Shown: one piece after another, positions 1 through 13,533 of the stretch
Layout of the letters: each line of letters begins with the position of its first letter
Numbering within the stretch: position 1 is the first letter of the stretch
Source: Rotaria sp. Silwood1
Lineage: Eukaryota; Rotifera; Eurotatoria; Philodinida; Philodinidae
Length of the DNA: 64,000 bases
NCBI GenBank assembly: GCA_905250075.1
Contig: CAJNOP010000016.1
Span: 1-64,000 of the forward strand
Direction of reading: 5' to 3'
Notes under the pieces: model-generated
Database searches by the model: none
Seen by the model: the letters and a program-made list of their open reading frames with translations, nothing else
What the model was told of the DNA's origin: nothing
Made by a program: the position numbers and the translations under genes

Positions 1-947
1 CTTATTATTTATTTAAGTTAAAGCTACATAGGAAAAGCTCAAATGTCTGGAAGCTTAGCCGTCTGGAGGCTCATCTGTCAAGAGTTCAGCTTTCAGTGTA
101 TCCTTCGTACGATATATATTAGAAATCAAGTAATGCATTTTGTATCTGGAATTTTTTCTCTAAGCAAACTGTATTATGAACAAGAATCTGATAAGCTACA
201 TGGTTAAAATTCAAATATGAAATATGATTAAATTTAAAAACCGATAGAAGTCATGAAATTTTGTTTTCTTTTTTGAAATCTAGTAAGAATTCGTTGACTT
301 TTTTTTTCAAAATAATGATGTTACAGAATTTATCAACTAGATTTTTAATAGTTTATGGTGATTTATAAATAATCAAGGTTCATATCTGTTCAAAGAAAAA
401 ACTCTGATACTCGATCCATATTTAATAGGAAAAATAATAACTTCGAAAGATTTATGCATAGTATATGAATCCATTCAAGCTTTTAATCTTCTAATTGCGT
501 TAAGAATAAAATATGAGTTCTATTGGTGATCGAAAATTGAGAACATTATTTCAATAAAACGAATTTTATTTTAAAACAACAATTTTTGTTTTATATACTG
601 CAAATGTAGTTGTTTGTTTTTGTCATACTGATTAATAATTAAATTATATTTTTATTCAATAATCAATTATAGAGCGATCATTCTTCAGTTAAATTATTGA
701 AATTTATTATTCATTATGAATTCTTTTTATTACAGTCGAATATAGTGCAAAAATGAAATTGCCGATCTATGACTTAAAGTCAAACACCTATTTTAAGGCT
801 TCCCCTCAAAAATTGATTTCAGTTCAGGAACGTTCAAATAACATGAAATTTTCAGTATATGTTGGTGCTGTTGTGGAAAAGCTATGGTGAAATTTTCAGC
901 CCGATATCATGACGATTGGAGAAGATAGTGGTCAAACAAGGATTAAA

Positions 948-1288
948 AATAGCTAACTTTGCAACCCAAATTTCTCAGTTCAGGTTCTTAGGATGTATTT
1001 AAATTTCTTCGTTGTTTGAAAGAGCATGTCAGAATGCAGAGCACGAAAGAATCTTTTTAATTCTTACTTTTTAAACAGAAAGAAGGAATTACAAGTTCAA
1101 TGCCTCAAAAAATTCCTAAAAATGACAGCTTTTCTATAGAGATACTTTCTAATATTATTATAAAATAGTTTATTTTAAAAAGAGGATTCGTTGGTACCAT
1201 GCGTCGTGACGCGCTTATTTCCACAAAAAAAATTGAAATACATCACATGGACCTGGATTAAGAAATTTGGGTTGCGTGTTAGACATAT
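948..1288. repeat. Imperfect foldback (inverted) repeat, MITE-like
   Basis: The 15 bases at 961-975 are the exact reverse complement of 1261-1275. The match continues imperfectly inward: the stretch at 976-1045 resembles the reverse complement of about 1195-1260, including a shared GATGTATTT core. This gives two arms of roughly 90 bases around a loop of about 150 bases. There is no coding potential. The shape fits a small non-autonomous DNA transposon or a decayed hairpin element; target-site duplications were not identified. Confidence 0.6.
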
Positions 1289-3922
1289 CATGAACTGAGA
1301 AAAACCAAAAAAGACTTTCAGTTGTTTTCAAAAATGGTTTATTTTCGAATAGAGTATGACGAAAATTTTCAAAAATTTTTGGCAAAAAAAGGTGCCGAGT
1401 AAAAAATTTTGTCGTTTATCAGAGATCACATGACGGGCTATCTTTCCCTGCATTTATCTCAATTGCGATCATTCCGACGAAAAGTGACTTTTTTTGAGAA
1501 AGGAGGGTGACATTAAAGATATGATAACAATCATAATGCAATCAAATGCTTTACTTGAAGACATATTAAGATATCCAAAAAACACATGTCTTTATATGTC
1601 AATAACAAAAGGAGAGACCTTTATTGTTATGCATAAACATCTATTCATTAGATTGATCAGGACATGTTTTCAATTAAGGACCGTATGTTGTTTTTATTGA
1701 TTATTCTCATACACTAGAACTATTTATAACAGATATCAGAATCAAACAATAATGCTGCAGATTAGATCGAAAGCATAAACATTTTAAATAATCATGAATT
1801 ATTATTTATTCTAATTGTTAGCTCACTAAAATATGTAAAGGTAAAACTGTTTTACACGTATATCATACAAAGTTCATATCTTGTTCTTTATCGAGTATTA
1901 GATTAGATATCGTTATCCATCATTATGATTGCTGTCAATTTTTGAAAAGACCAAATAAAAATCTGTGACACATATATATCATGCCCTAGAAATCATTTTT
2001 ATTATTATTCTGTCATTCCTTTAGCATTTCATTATATTTTTTTTAAATAATATAATAATAAAATTTGATGTATATCAAAGATTTTCTAATGCTGTTTCAT
2101 CAATTTAATTAGATTATGATCTAATGATGAGAAGAAAGTTCCAAAAAAGAGATGTCGCCTATAAAGATGAGACAACTGTCATTCTCCAACCAGTCTTTAC
2201 TTCCGTTTTTCTCTTCTGGATAATTTCTTGAATAATCAAAAGAACTGAAGAATGACGCGCTTGAGCACATACATATTTTGCATATCAACCGAAGACAATC
2301 ACTTGAATGAATAGCAAAAAAAAAAGAATTGATTTTTTTCTTCTTTTTTACGTTAGTTAGTGCGCAAAGGAACTTGTGAAGCGGAATTATGTGATTCACA
2401 AAATGAAATTACGAGTTGCTTAAGAGCTTTTTTTTTAGTTTTTCTTCGTTTCCATCATCTATGGATCAGTCAAAAAAAAAAGGAAATATGCTCGCGCGCT
2501 TTTATCAACAACAGCATGAATGAACAAATCGTTCGACATTCGTTTATTCATCTCTATTTATGTTCAAAGGAAGGTAGAAAAGGCTAAAAAAACAGTAGAT
2601 TGTTAATTTTTCTGAAGAAGTTTTGTTTTTGATGTCATAAACAATAAATCAAGTCTTTTGGTGTGCGTCAATAGTGAAAACAGATCATCAAATGCTTTTA
2701 TTAATGCACGCGTGACCAAGCAATATTATGCAGAGATCAATTTTATATTCATAAAATATTAAAGCTTTTTATCGGATCGATAAAATATTAATGTTTTGTA
2801 TAATCGGATGATAATATCTTCCTTTCATTCAGTCGTTCTTTAATCTTAGGATATTGATGAATTTGACAAGCGAGATACTTTCGAGCAATAGAGAGAAAGC
2901 AATGATAGTGACGATGGTTGATCTAATTCGATTTGGTAAATGCGACGATCCATGTATGTATGCTCGTCACTAATCCATTGAGCCGAGATAGTAAATCTCA
3001 TCTTTTCGCTTAGGAAGCAATGATGATTTTTAATCTTTTCTTGAATGATGAACGAACAAGAAAAAGCAAAAAAGAAGAAAAAACCATCGTGCTATTCCTT
3101 CAGTTCATTTATTGAATTAGATTTTTGACAAAAAGAAAAAAAAAGAAGAGAATGTATGCATATAAGTTCTTAAAGAAAAAACAAGAGAGAAAACACGCAC
3201 ATCAATTCTTTGCCGTCAAAAAAAAAGAGAAATAAATCAAGTGAGCATTTTTATCGTTCATCAACTTGATAAATATAACAGTAAGTCAAGTTAATTAAAC
3301 AATACGTCTTGATTTTCTTATTTAAAGATTGGCATAGTCTGTTTTCTATTAAATCGGCTATTCTATTATAAATTCCTTAGAGATTTCTTAGAATTACTAA
3401 ATAAAATGTCATACAACTATCGGACATCATATTTTGTTTAATAGCCCTATAATGAATTCGTTTAGTCACAAAGAAAATCCATGACAGAAATAGAGTAATA
3501 GAGAGAGAGAATAGAATAGTGAAAATCAATTATAAAATATGACAAACTATATTTAGTCAAATCTAAGATTAAAAAAACAACAAATAAAGAACAGTTTACA
3601 TGTCGTATTTTAAAGGAGCATCAATAGTAGCTACTCGAGAAAAAAAACAGATAAAAAACTAGAAGAAGCAATAAGCTTAAAAAGACTAGAAAACAAAAGA
3701 CAGGAACTCATTATATATCTTATATAGTTAATCAAAAAAGAAGAAAGAAGCTTTTAAAATGATATATATTTTGTAAGATATGAACTATATGAAAGTCAAG
3801 TTCATGTTTTTTTTTAAAAAGAAAGACATATTTTAATTTTGTTTCATCAATTATAACCGTTTATTTAATACAAATTAAGAAATTAATTTAATCCTAGATC
3901 TTCTTGCCATTCTTTTCTCTCA

Positions 3923-3970
3923 ATATATATATATATATAGATAGATAGATGGATAGATAGATAAATAGAT
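3923..3970. repeat. AT / GATA microsatellite
   Basis: An alternating AT run passes directly into about eight GATA-type tetranucleotide units, with single-base interruptions (GGAT, AAAT). It is a simple-sequence tract with no coding role. Confidence 0.9.
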
Positions 3971-5616
3971 GAATCTTGTGTTTTTCTAGTAGATCGTTTG
4001 CGTTAGATTTGATCGACAAATCAATTGCTATCATTGTCAAGAATTTTTCTTTCTTGCTTTCTCTCCCACTTGTTACTCGCAGTTGTTAATCGTACGATCT
4101 ATTCTTGTATTATACCACACATTTGGATAAAATCAAGTTTCGAAGTAACCCTTCATCAACAACAGCACTTAGGTTTTTTCTAGCCTATATCATATGCAAC
4201 GAGTAATTCTCCTTGACACATACATTAACCGTCGTTGATGATTATTCTCGGGAATTACGCTAGGCTTCTTTTTTTTTGTTATTGAACTCTTCATATTGTT
4301 TTCTAGTAAGAAATCTTTTCAAAGACATTCAATAAAAGAGAGAGAAAAAGGAAAAGATTCATGAGAAACAGAATATTCATGAATAAATATGATCGATATA
4401 TTAAATAATGTCATGTAATACAATTCATATAATGAATCATTACTATGAACAAAAACAAATATTATCAAGGTAGAGAGATTTATGATTATATATACGTGTG
4501 ATTACAGTCAGATTATGGGAACTTCATTCTATCATAAACATTCTTTTCTACTCATTTTTTTTTTGCTAATATGATTTTAATTATAATATACACATGTTTT
4601 TGACAGATCTTTCGAGAGCTTAGAAGGCAGAAAATTTCATTAATAATTATTTCCTATTTAACTTTTTTCTATTTTCGTCTATAAAGTTTTGATGAAAAGT
4701 AAGGTTAATAGTTCTTATCGTCGATATTTCTCTGAAAAAGTGCAACAGATATTTTTCATAATAGTCTTGAGAATAAAAAAAAAAAAAGAAAAAATAGAAA
4801 ACACCCAGCCTTTTTAACTAACGAGAGAGTGCAGTGATGTGCGATCAAATTAACTAAGAGAGTGAAAAAAAGAGAATATAAAAAAGTCATTTCCCTATGC
4901 ACAATATCTATATATATAATTTTCCTCTTGTTTCTTTACTCATATGTCATAAGACACTACTAGTTTTACATCAAAGATATTTGTTTATATTAGAGACGAC
5001 ATTTAATATTTTTTTAAAATCCTCGAAAAAATTAATGGTGTGTAAATAATATCATTAGAAAACAAAGTCTGATAATATAGAACACATATTTCTATTCATT
5101 TGTATGTTATGTAAATAAAAGAATTAGTGTCAATATTAATTATGTTTCTTTTATAACGTGTTTTTTCCGAGATGGAAATTTTCTTTTTTATTTACATCCT
5201 TGATGTTTTTCATATTTTCAGTTAATGTATATAAACACAAGTGACGTAAGTAAGAAAACAGTCATAATTAATAGACTAAGATTTTCATATCTCAATAATA
5301 TGAAGAACAACAAACACTAATAATTGTATCTTTTTGAAAACTAATACATTTTTGAAAGAGCTTCATCTATCTGATGAAGATTAAAAAAAAAAGGAATAAA
5401 ACATCTCTTAGGGTTTCACATATATATATATATATTTCTTTTTTTTTTTCTCGTTTTCTCACTTGTAATAAGCTTACATCCATATATATATATATTTTAT
5501 TCTTATTTTTTCATATAGTTGGCGATGATATACCGTCATTGTCATTATCATCAAGTTGACTTTAAAATGGTCATTATCATCAAATTTATACTAAATTTAT
5601 TCTCAATAGTATCTAC

Positions 5617-8600
5617 ATGTCGTCCTTGGCTAATCTAGGGGGCAATCATAACAACGCCGCCATTGCGCATGCGTTGTTGATTAATGTTAGTCAAACAAAT
5701 TTTATTCGATCAACATATACAAGTAGTTATCGTCCAAATTGGACTATATCACATGTACCTGGTCCACCATCATCATCATTTTTAACATCAACAAAAAATA
5801 ATTTAACAAATGATAGATTTTATCCATTTTGGTTATTAATTTTAATAGCTGTATTTGGTAGTATAACATCCGTATTAACAGTACTAGGAAATATTCTTGT
5901 TATGCTTGCATTTTTTCTCGATCGACAAATTCGACAACCAACAAATTATTTTATACTTTCACTTTCTGTTAGTGATTTTCTAATTGGCCTTTTATCAATG
6001 CCTTTACTTACAATATATATCTATGCAAAAGAATGGCCATTAAATGCCATTATATGTGACATATGGCTTTCACTTGATTATACTGTTTGTTTAACTTCAA
6101 TTTATACAGTATTATTTATAACAATTGATCGATTTTGTTCAGTTAAAATGCCAGCTAAATATCGTAAATGGCGTACTAAACGAAAAATTAATATTATGAT
6201 TGCTATTACATGGGCAGGTAAATAACAAGTATTATTTATTTTCTTTTTTTTCTGTTTTTAGTTTATATAACTTTTGCTAAATTTTTAGTACCTACTCTTA
6301 TTTTTTTTACATCGACTATGCTTTATCCACGTTTAAAAGGAATATCAAATATGCAAAACGGTGTTTGTAAGTATTGCATATATAGAAATTTTTTATTTTC
6401 TGTTGAATTCTTTCTTTTTAAGGTGATGTTCAATGGAATAAAAATCATGTATTCAATTTATGTTTAACAATTGGCTATTTTTGGACAACATTATTGGTTA
6501 TGATTGTTTTATATATTTTTATATATGGTATTGAACAATTTTTCTTATTTATTAAGTTTTAATAAGCCTATTTAGGTGTTGCAAGTAATCTAGAAAAAAA
6601 ATCTCAAGAAAATGCTCGTAAAACATCTTCACTTGTTGGCATGGCAGGTAAAACTATCATTAATAAAAAGAAAAAAGCTAAATTGACTTTGTTTCTTCAA
6701 TCTTCTTCTTTTTACTTGTTATAGGTAGTACAATGACACAAATAGGTGTTGGTATTGGAGCAAAAAAATCTCCAACAAAGCTACATATAGATAAACAAAG
6801 TTATCAAATAGATATGACAACAGATAATAGTGATTATAATCAAAATGCTCTACAGCAAAAGAATTTACATAAACAATTAAGTGATAATTCATCCGAACGG
6901 CAACATACTAATGATGGTGGTGATGATGATAATTCTAATTCATATGAATCTCATTCTGATCATGATTTTAATAATAAAAAAGAAAAAAGATTTCATTTTT
7001 CAAATGATAAAAATTCTCATAAAATTCGTCGTGGTATGAGTGTTAATTGGAGTAGTAATTCGACAACAGCTATTAATCTAACATCATCGAAAAATCAACA
7101 TTTTCATAGACAATTTAATCAAAAACAATCATCAAATGTTAAATCATTTGCAAATTCATTTCATCGTAATCCAAAACATTTAAATACTTTATCATCAACA
7201 ACGAAAACTAAATTAAAACAGCCAATAACTTCTACACAACCGTCAGTTACTCTTACACCTATACCATCAGAACCTGAGCTTTCATTATGTCGTATACATT
7301 CTCCACCACAACCTCGACCTGAATCATTAGCAACTATGTCAGAAGAATTATTTCATGAAAAATTAAAAGCTCGACATATACCAATACTTTCTACAATTGA
7401 ATCGTCACAACATTCGACATTAATTATTAATGACAATTTGTCAACTAGTTTTCAATCAACACCATCAATAGTTTTAGATAAAAGTCCTACAGAAGATATG
7501 AATCATTCAAATCAACCAATATTAAATGAAAAACAAGAAGATAATCTTATTGAAATAAAGTCAACATCTTCTATTTCTCAATCACAATTAACTGTTAAAA
7601 AAATTGTAAATAATATTGATGAATCATCTGATGAAAGTTGGCGTTTACTTAACAGTAATAGCAGTCTTGATATACCTTATATTGATGAAACTGATTTTGA
7701 CGATTTAGGTAAGTTCTATTTAATCTTCCGATATGTAATATATCTTTTTAAGTACAAAAAAGGAATCGTGAACATCTAAGACTTTAGAAAATTTCTTTAG
7801 ATTTCATAAGTTTTACAAGACATCAAGATCACATCAACACTCGATAAATCTGAAAATATCTCTAAGATACACAAAATACTACTTATTATATGACGATAAA
7901 AAAAAAATTTGTATTTTCTTTTTTAATTCTTTTCCATGATGTAATTATAGGTGAAACAGCTTTCTTTAGAAACACACGGCTTCATTGAAACAAGATATTC
8001 AATTAATAATTATAAGAGTCTTTCATCTCAAATGCAAACTTAAGCTTTTTTTTCTCTGAGCTGAATAACAAAGGAATAAAACTTTCAGAGGACTTTACAA
8101 GTGAAGCCTATATTGTTCCTTGCTCGAAAAAAACTTACCGAGAAAAAAATCCAAGAATCTTCTAGTATTTCTGAACCCTGGATTAGTAGCCAAAAAGACT
8201 TTCATCAATTGGACTATGAATGAAATATGGATTAAAGAAATTTCTATGGACTACATTGATGAGTGTAAGCTATAATAATTATGTATCATAACAATGTTCG
8301 CTTGAGCTCTTGCACGTATCGTATATTAATATTATTTTATAACAGAATTGAGAAAATTTATCGTATTTTCACCATTGGCGAAAGTCCTATCGACGATACT
8401 CTCATCACCCACCCACTAGTCTTTATTAATATGATCATATGTTTTACTGCTTTGAATCTAAATAGTAAAATATTACTTGAAAGCGAAAGAATTTTGAAGT
8501 TCTTTATTCTACTTTGTTCGAGTTTGTATGATTTGTATAGATTATGTTCAATAAAACATGGAATAATTCTTAAAATGAATCGATTTCAATAGGGATCAAT

Positions 8601-11407
8601 TTCAAATTTTTTATAGTTGTATTTCATTTATTATTTTCTTTTTTGACTCTAAAATAATGAGTCATAATATAAGACGTTGAAGATATATTTATAAAAATTA
8701 TTTTTTAATTATTCTTCTTTGAAGGTTACATTCTACATCGTCGTTGCGTTCCATCAAATGATTCCACCGAACAAGTTTATGAAGAAACTATTGTTTATAA
8801 ATCTCCATTTTATTTAAAACATAAAGATCGATCAAAATCTTCTTTAGCATCTCTATCTGCTACTACTACGACTACTACGACTACTACTAATAATAATGGT
8901 AATAAAATTTATGAAATCTATGGTAATCATCAAGATGCTCATAAAGTAATACTTGAATCTCCAATATTTGAAAGTGTTGAATTGATAACTTATGCTTGTA
9001 CAAATTCAAATCCGTCCTGTGAAAATATACCAATACGACATCATAGTTTACGTCATGTGCCACGTGAAATTTTCCTTAAAACGGGATCACAGTCAGGCTC
9101 ACTACCAATCTCATCAAATGATAATAATAAAACATCATCTATAATTTTTGTTTCCAAAGCTAAAACTCCATTACCTCAAGCATCAGTATCCCTCGAATTA
9201 TCATCTTCAACAAATCGACATGCTGATGTTGAACGTGCATTAATTGATTTTTATCAACGTTGTCAAATAAATGATACTGATGATAATTTAACAAATAGTG
9301 AAAGTGATTTATTATCAAATTATAAAGAAATAAATCAAAACACATCATCATTATTATATCTTAATGAACGATATTCATCAGCATTTATTGATGATGAATA
9401 TAATTATCAATGTAATAATAATTTAATGAAAATGATGATATTAAATAAAACAAATCTTGATACAACAAGTGATGAACAAACATTAACAAATAGTATTAGC
9501 TTGAATACATATAGTCAAGATTTTTCTGTTGATAAAATTTTTCAACAATTTAATTTAAATGAAAAATTATCACGACATAGTTGGCCTAGTTCATCATCAT
9601 CATCACAAGATAAACAAATACCACAACATCTGTTAACAGCTATTGACAATAAATGTAATACGTCATCAGATTCAGATGCCATTACAACAACAACAACCAC
9701 ATTAACAGCAAGTACACTTTATGGAGGGTAATGATTATTTTATTTCAAAAAACAACAGGAAAATATTCTATTTTCCTTTCCTGTTTTTTTTCTTTAGATC
9801 AGATAAACGAAAAATTAGTGAAGATTTAAAAAATGTTGAGCGTTCTCCAATATTAAAAAAACATCATTCTGATACATTTCTACATGAAACTGATCCATTA
9901 TTATTAAATAATCGAATTCCATCAAAAGTAACATTTGAAAGTTTTGTAACACGAAACTCTATTCCATCATCACCAAAAACAAAAGATCAGAGTGTTATGG
10001 CACAAATTGATGTAAAAGGTCAAATAAATTATTTGGATACTACTCATAAACAAGTTGAAAATGGAAATGATATTAAAAGTGGACGACCATCTTTGGCTAC
10101 AGAAGGAACAATGATAGGCACAACTAGTTCGAATTCAGCTAAATCAAGTATTAAAGATCTAATACATACTCAAAAATCAATTCATCGAAGAAAATCTAAA
10201 TCACAAAATAGAGCTAGAAAAGCTCTAAGAACAATTACATTTATTCTTGGTATGTTCAATAATTCTTTAACTATTCAACTGATAGACGATAAAATGTATC
10301 AAGGCTCTTTACATATTGTATTTTCTAAGTTTAAAAGAAAGAAATACCTCATGTTTTTACTATCGTTCGTAATCAAGATAGCGTGTATTCATGGACAGTT
10401 AGATCAATCAGTACATAAAATCCTTCTATTGAAACACGTCCTAAGTAGTCTTAAAAAAGTATGAGGATAGACTGTAAGTCATCTTATAGTACATACGGTA
10501 TTGAAGAGATGATACAACGACTAAAAATCTTGAACTAAAATCTCGATCTCTTTTTTTTTCATGCTAAATAAAATAGTTGTTAGACGTATTAGTCGTAAAT
10601 GACTTGTTCACTAGTATATCATATTTTAATAATACAAAGTTTTTGATGCTCTAACTTGACTAAAGATGTGCAGAGTGACCTTTTTTTGTAGTTTGTACTG
10701 TGACTGAGAATAATTTTCTAACCTTTATCCTGCATATCTTTGAACTTTACTGTTTGCAAATGATATCGATAGTCAAGGTTAGATAAATAACGTTGTTCTC
10801 CTATATCACTACTGGCAGGTAACGTAGTCTCGATGTTATGTAAGAATTAGGATTCGACAGAAAATATGAATAATGTATTTTTCATTGCTTCAAACTAAAC
10901 ATGAAACAGATACATGTAGTCTAAGTTCTGTCGTACTTTTTTTCATGACTCGATGTGACTAGTGATTGATGTTGAATCAGGAAATTTTATCGAGAAGTTA
11001 AAAAGCATGTTTACTTTCATCAATAAGAATGTATCAAAGAGATAAAAGAGTGTGAATTTTCCATTACACATTTATATCATCTGTGCTTCAAAACAATCTA
11101 ATCAAATTTAAAATTTTTCTTTTCAGGAGCTTTTGTAGTTTGTTGGACTCCATGGTAAATAATCATTTTCGCTAGTCTTTTTTCGCATATGATATTTTTT
11201 TTTATTTAAAGGCACATCTATTCAGCAATACATTCATTATGCGAATCTTGTAAAAATAATTGGATATTTTCAAACCCGATGTTTCATTGTTTTTATTTTC
11301 TTTGCTATCTTAATTCACCAATCAATCCATTTTGCTATGCATTAGCTAATCAACAATTTAAAAAAACATTTACACGAATATTAAAATTAGATTTACGTCG
11401 ATTATAA
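5617..11407 (+). CDS. Muscarinic acetylcholine receptor-like GPCR with giant third intracellular loop
   Basis: Nine coding exons: 5617-6217, 6289-6366, 6423-6527, 6576-6647, 6725-7708, 8725-9727, 9798-10249, 11127-11154, 11212-11407; all phases agree and total 1172 residues. This is a class A aminergic receptor for acetylcholine in the plasma membrane. Visible marks: Asn92 in TM1, Asp120 in TM2, disulfide Cys147, the amine-binding Asp154 in an LDYTV context, DRF at 171-173 in place of DRY followed by VKMPAKYRKWRT, TM6 with KALRTITFILG and CWTP (1104-1107), and TM7 NPFCY (1146-1150) before a short tail with FKKTF. The TM3, TM6 and TM7 blocks match invertebrate muscarinic receptors. The loop between TM5 (ends about 260) and TM6 (starts about 1090) is about 820 residues, rich in Ser, Asn, Thr and Asp, far above the usual length for the family. 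Start chosen as the first Met of the open exon; there may be an upstream untranslated exon. Introns at 7709-8724 and 10250-11126 are long and hold no recognisable gene. Confidence 0.9.
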
Positions 11408-13533
11408 TAATAAGAGAAGATGTAATTTTTTTTCCTTTTTTTTATCAAATGTTAAATTTGTATAAAATTACGTCTAGTATTGCTTTTTTTTTTGTTTATA
11501 TGAATTTGCCTCCGAAACAGAAACAAAGAAGATTTTTTCTATTTACAACTTTTTTCATGAATATAATGATTATACGAAATATGCACGAAATGATTAAATC
11601 TACGTATATAACAAAATTAAGTATCGATTAATTGAAATTTTCATTATGTAGACAGTACTACCTTAAATATACTTGTGACCAGATATTGAATTATGAGAAA
11701 GGAGAGTCTAAATACTCTAATGAGCGAAGGTTTTCTATCGAATTTTGGGAAAAAAAACTTTACCACTTGTGTTCTAGACTTGTTTTTGAAAGACATTGAA
11801 AAACTACATGAATTGAAATGGAATTTCTTTGTCCGTATTTGTAACACTTTGAGACTCGATGAATATTATGAATTTGTGGTAACGGTTCTTGTTCAATAGA
11901 GTCATAACAGTGAAATTCAAAAACCTTTCTTCAATACTGTCAAGGTAATGATCGACGCATGAAAACTATCGTTACTTGTAAAAGATATGCAAAAATCATT
12001 TAAATTAATTTAGCAAAAACAATGGCTCAAGAATAAGATGATTTACAAAATCTAATTTTTCAAGTGGCTCAATGTCAAAAATAACAAAGGATGTACGCGG
12101 CTTTTGATACTGTCAAACGTGTTTTTATCAACATAGTCAACATAAGAAAATTCTGATACAAAATGAAGCCAATCTTCGACCTCGAGACAACATTTCTGAT
12201 GTATTAGAAGAAAAAATTACAATTGCAAGAATATAATAACAGTGGGCTACTGAAAAACATCATTAAGAAACATAGCAAACTCCAGTATGTGTTTATTTCG
12301 ATGATTGATAGACACTGTCAACTTAATTTAAATTAGTAATCTATCATAATAGTCATCAAACACACGAACATTGATAACTTGATATATGTTTGTCTTTATT
12401 TTGACAATCGACAAAATTTTCATATTATAGTATTTTTATCGGTTTTCATACATAGTAAAAGTTATAGATGTGAAACTTTGTATTTTGATTTAGTACTTGA
12501 TAGGTACAATTTTCTTCTTGACTTGCAAAACCTTTCCTATTGCTGAATCTAAGAACGATGAATTTTTAAAGCAGTCCTAGGAATTCTTGTATACTCTTTA
12601 AATGTGTATACGATTTTATCATAAAAATGTTGCACATGCTACTCTTATTACAAATCCTGATAAATATTTTTTTATGAGTAAGTTTGTAGATAAAGAAACA
12701 AAAAGTCAAGATAAAAATGTCTTTGTTTTTCTCTTTATGCAACACGATATGTATTGCTATTAATATTTGAATCATTCATGTTGAGCCTAACAGACTGTTC
12801 AAAACAACAATAACATCGAAACAGGATACGTATCGAAAAACATCTTAGCCTATGATTCACTTGTTTTTCTAACATACAGACAACATGTACGTAGAAAATA
12901 CAAACTAAAAAGATGTTAGCAAACCTTTTCATTAATAACGGAAGTAATTCCATCATGTTAAAGACTTTTATCTCGGTCGACGATTTCCTTAAGAGAACTA
13001 TCGAAACATGTGTAACTCCTGTTCTCTGTAAGTCTATGAAATCAAAAATTTCAATACAATTATGACAAATATTCGCATATATCAAATAGATCAAGTATGT
13101 GGAAGAGAAGAAAATAAATATGATGACGACAAAATTGTCTCGTGAGATTGTACTCGTACGGATGGGATTACGTTTTCTACTACTTCATAATTGTTATAAT
13201 TGCGTATTAGCATAAGTTTTAATAGTGTCAATGACTTTACAACTAAGACCTATAGAGCATTGACTATGAAAAATTTTGATTGATTTCATTGCTTACATCT
13301 TTGAAATTGTTGTTAATGTGTGTCGCAATATTTTTATACACATTGTTTATGTAATTTATTTAGTTTCTATTTCTTTTTTTGCTTTTACTTTTTTTTTATT
13401 CGAATTGTTTTCAAATTAGAAGACTCTGTGTGTGTATATATATACATATACAAAAAACCGCGAATTAGACTGGAAAAAAAAGCGAAAATACATATCAGAC
13501 TAGAAGGACAAAACAGGTGAATTTTATCATATA
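11408..13533. other. Convergent intergenic region, no supported gene
   Basis: This lies between the 3' ends of the receptor gene (+) and the unknown gene (-), so it should hold both 3' untranslated regions and poly(A) sites. The longest open frame, about 119 codons on the minus strand ending near 12735, has no ATG at its start and no family resemblance. Around 12010-12290 short plus-strand stretches look faintly coding but are interrupted by stops and frame changes, perhaps a decayed exon. Confidence 0.5.

Larger units (their letters stand above)
1..5616. other. Gene-free region upstream of the muscarinic receptor
   Basis: I see no convincing coding exon here. Frames that stay open for 60-90 codons are low-complexity, lack family resemblance and have no matching splice partners. 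The stretch is AT-rich with many A and T runs, an AT/GATA microsatellite near 3.9 kb, and a foldback repeat around 0.95-1.29 kb. The last few hundred bases before 5617 probably hold the promoter and 5' untranslated region of the receptor gene, possibly with an untranslated exon, but no promoter element can be assigned from sequence alone. Confidence 0.6.

Noticed and set aside
8281-8592. 103-codon plus-strand frame inside a muscarinic receptor intron
   Set aside because: The flanking exons join exactly without it and its sequence matches nothing; it is probably chance.
12735-13094. 119-codon open frame on the minus strand
   Set aside because: It begins with TTG rather than ATG, has no family resemblance or splice partner, and open stretches of this size are expected in some places of such a long AT-rich window.
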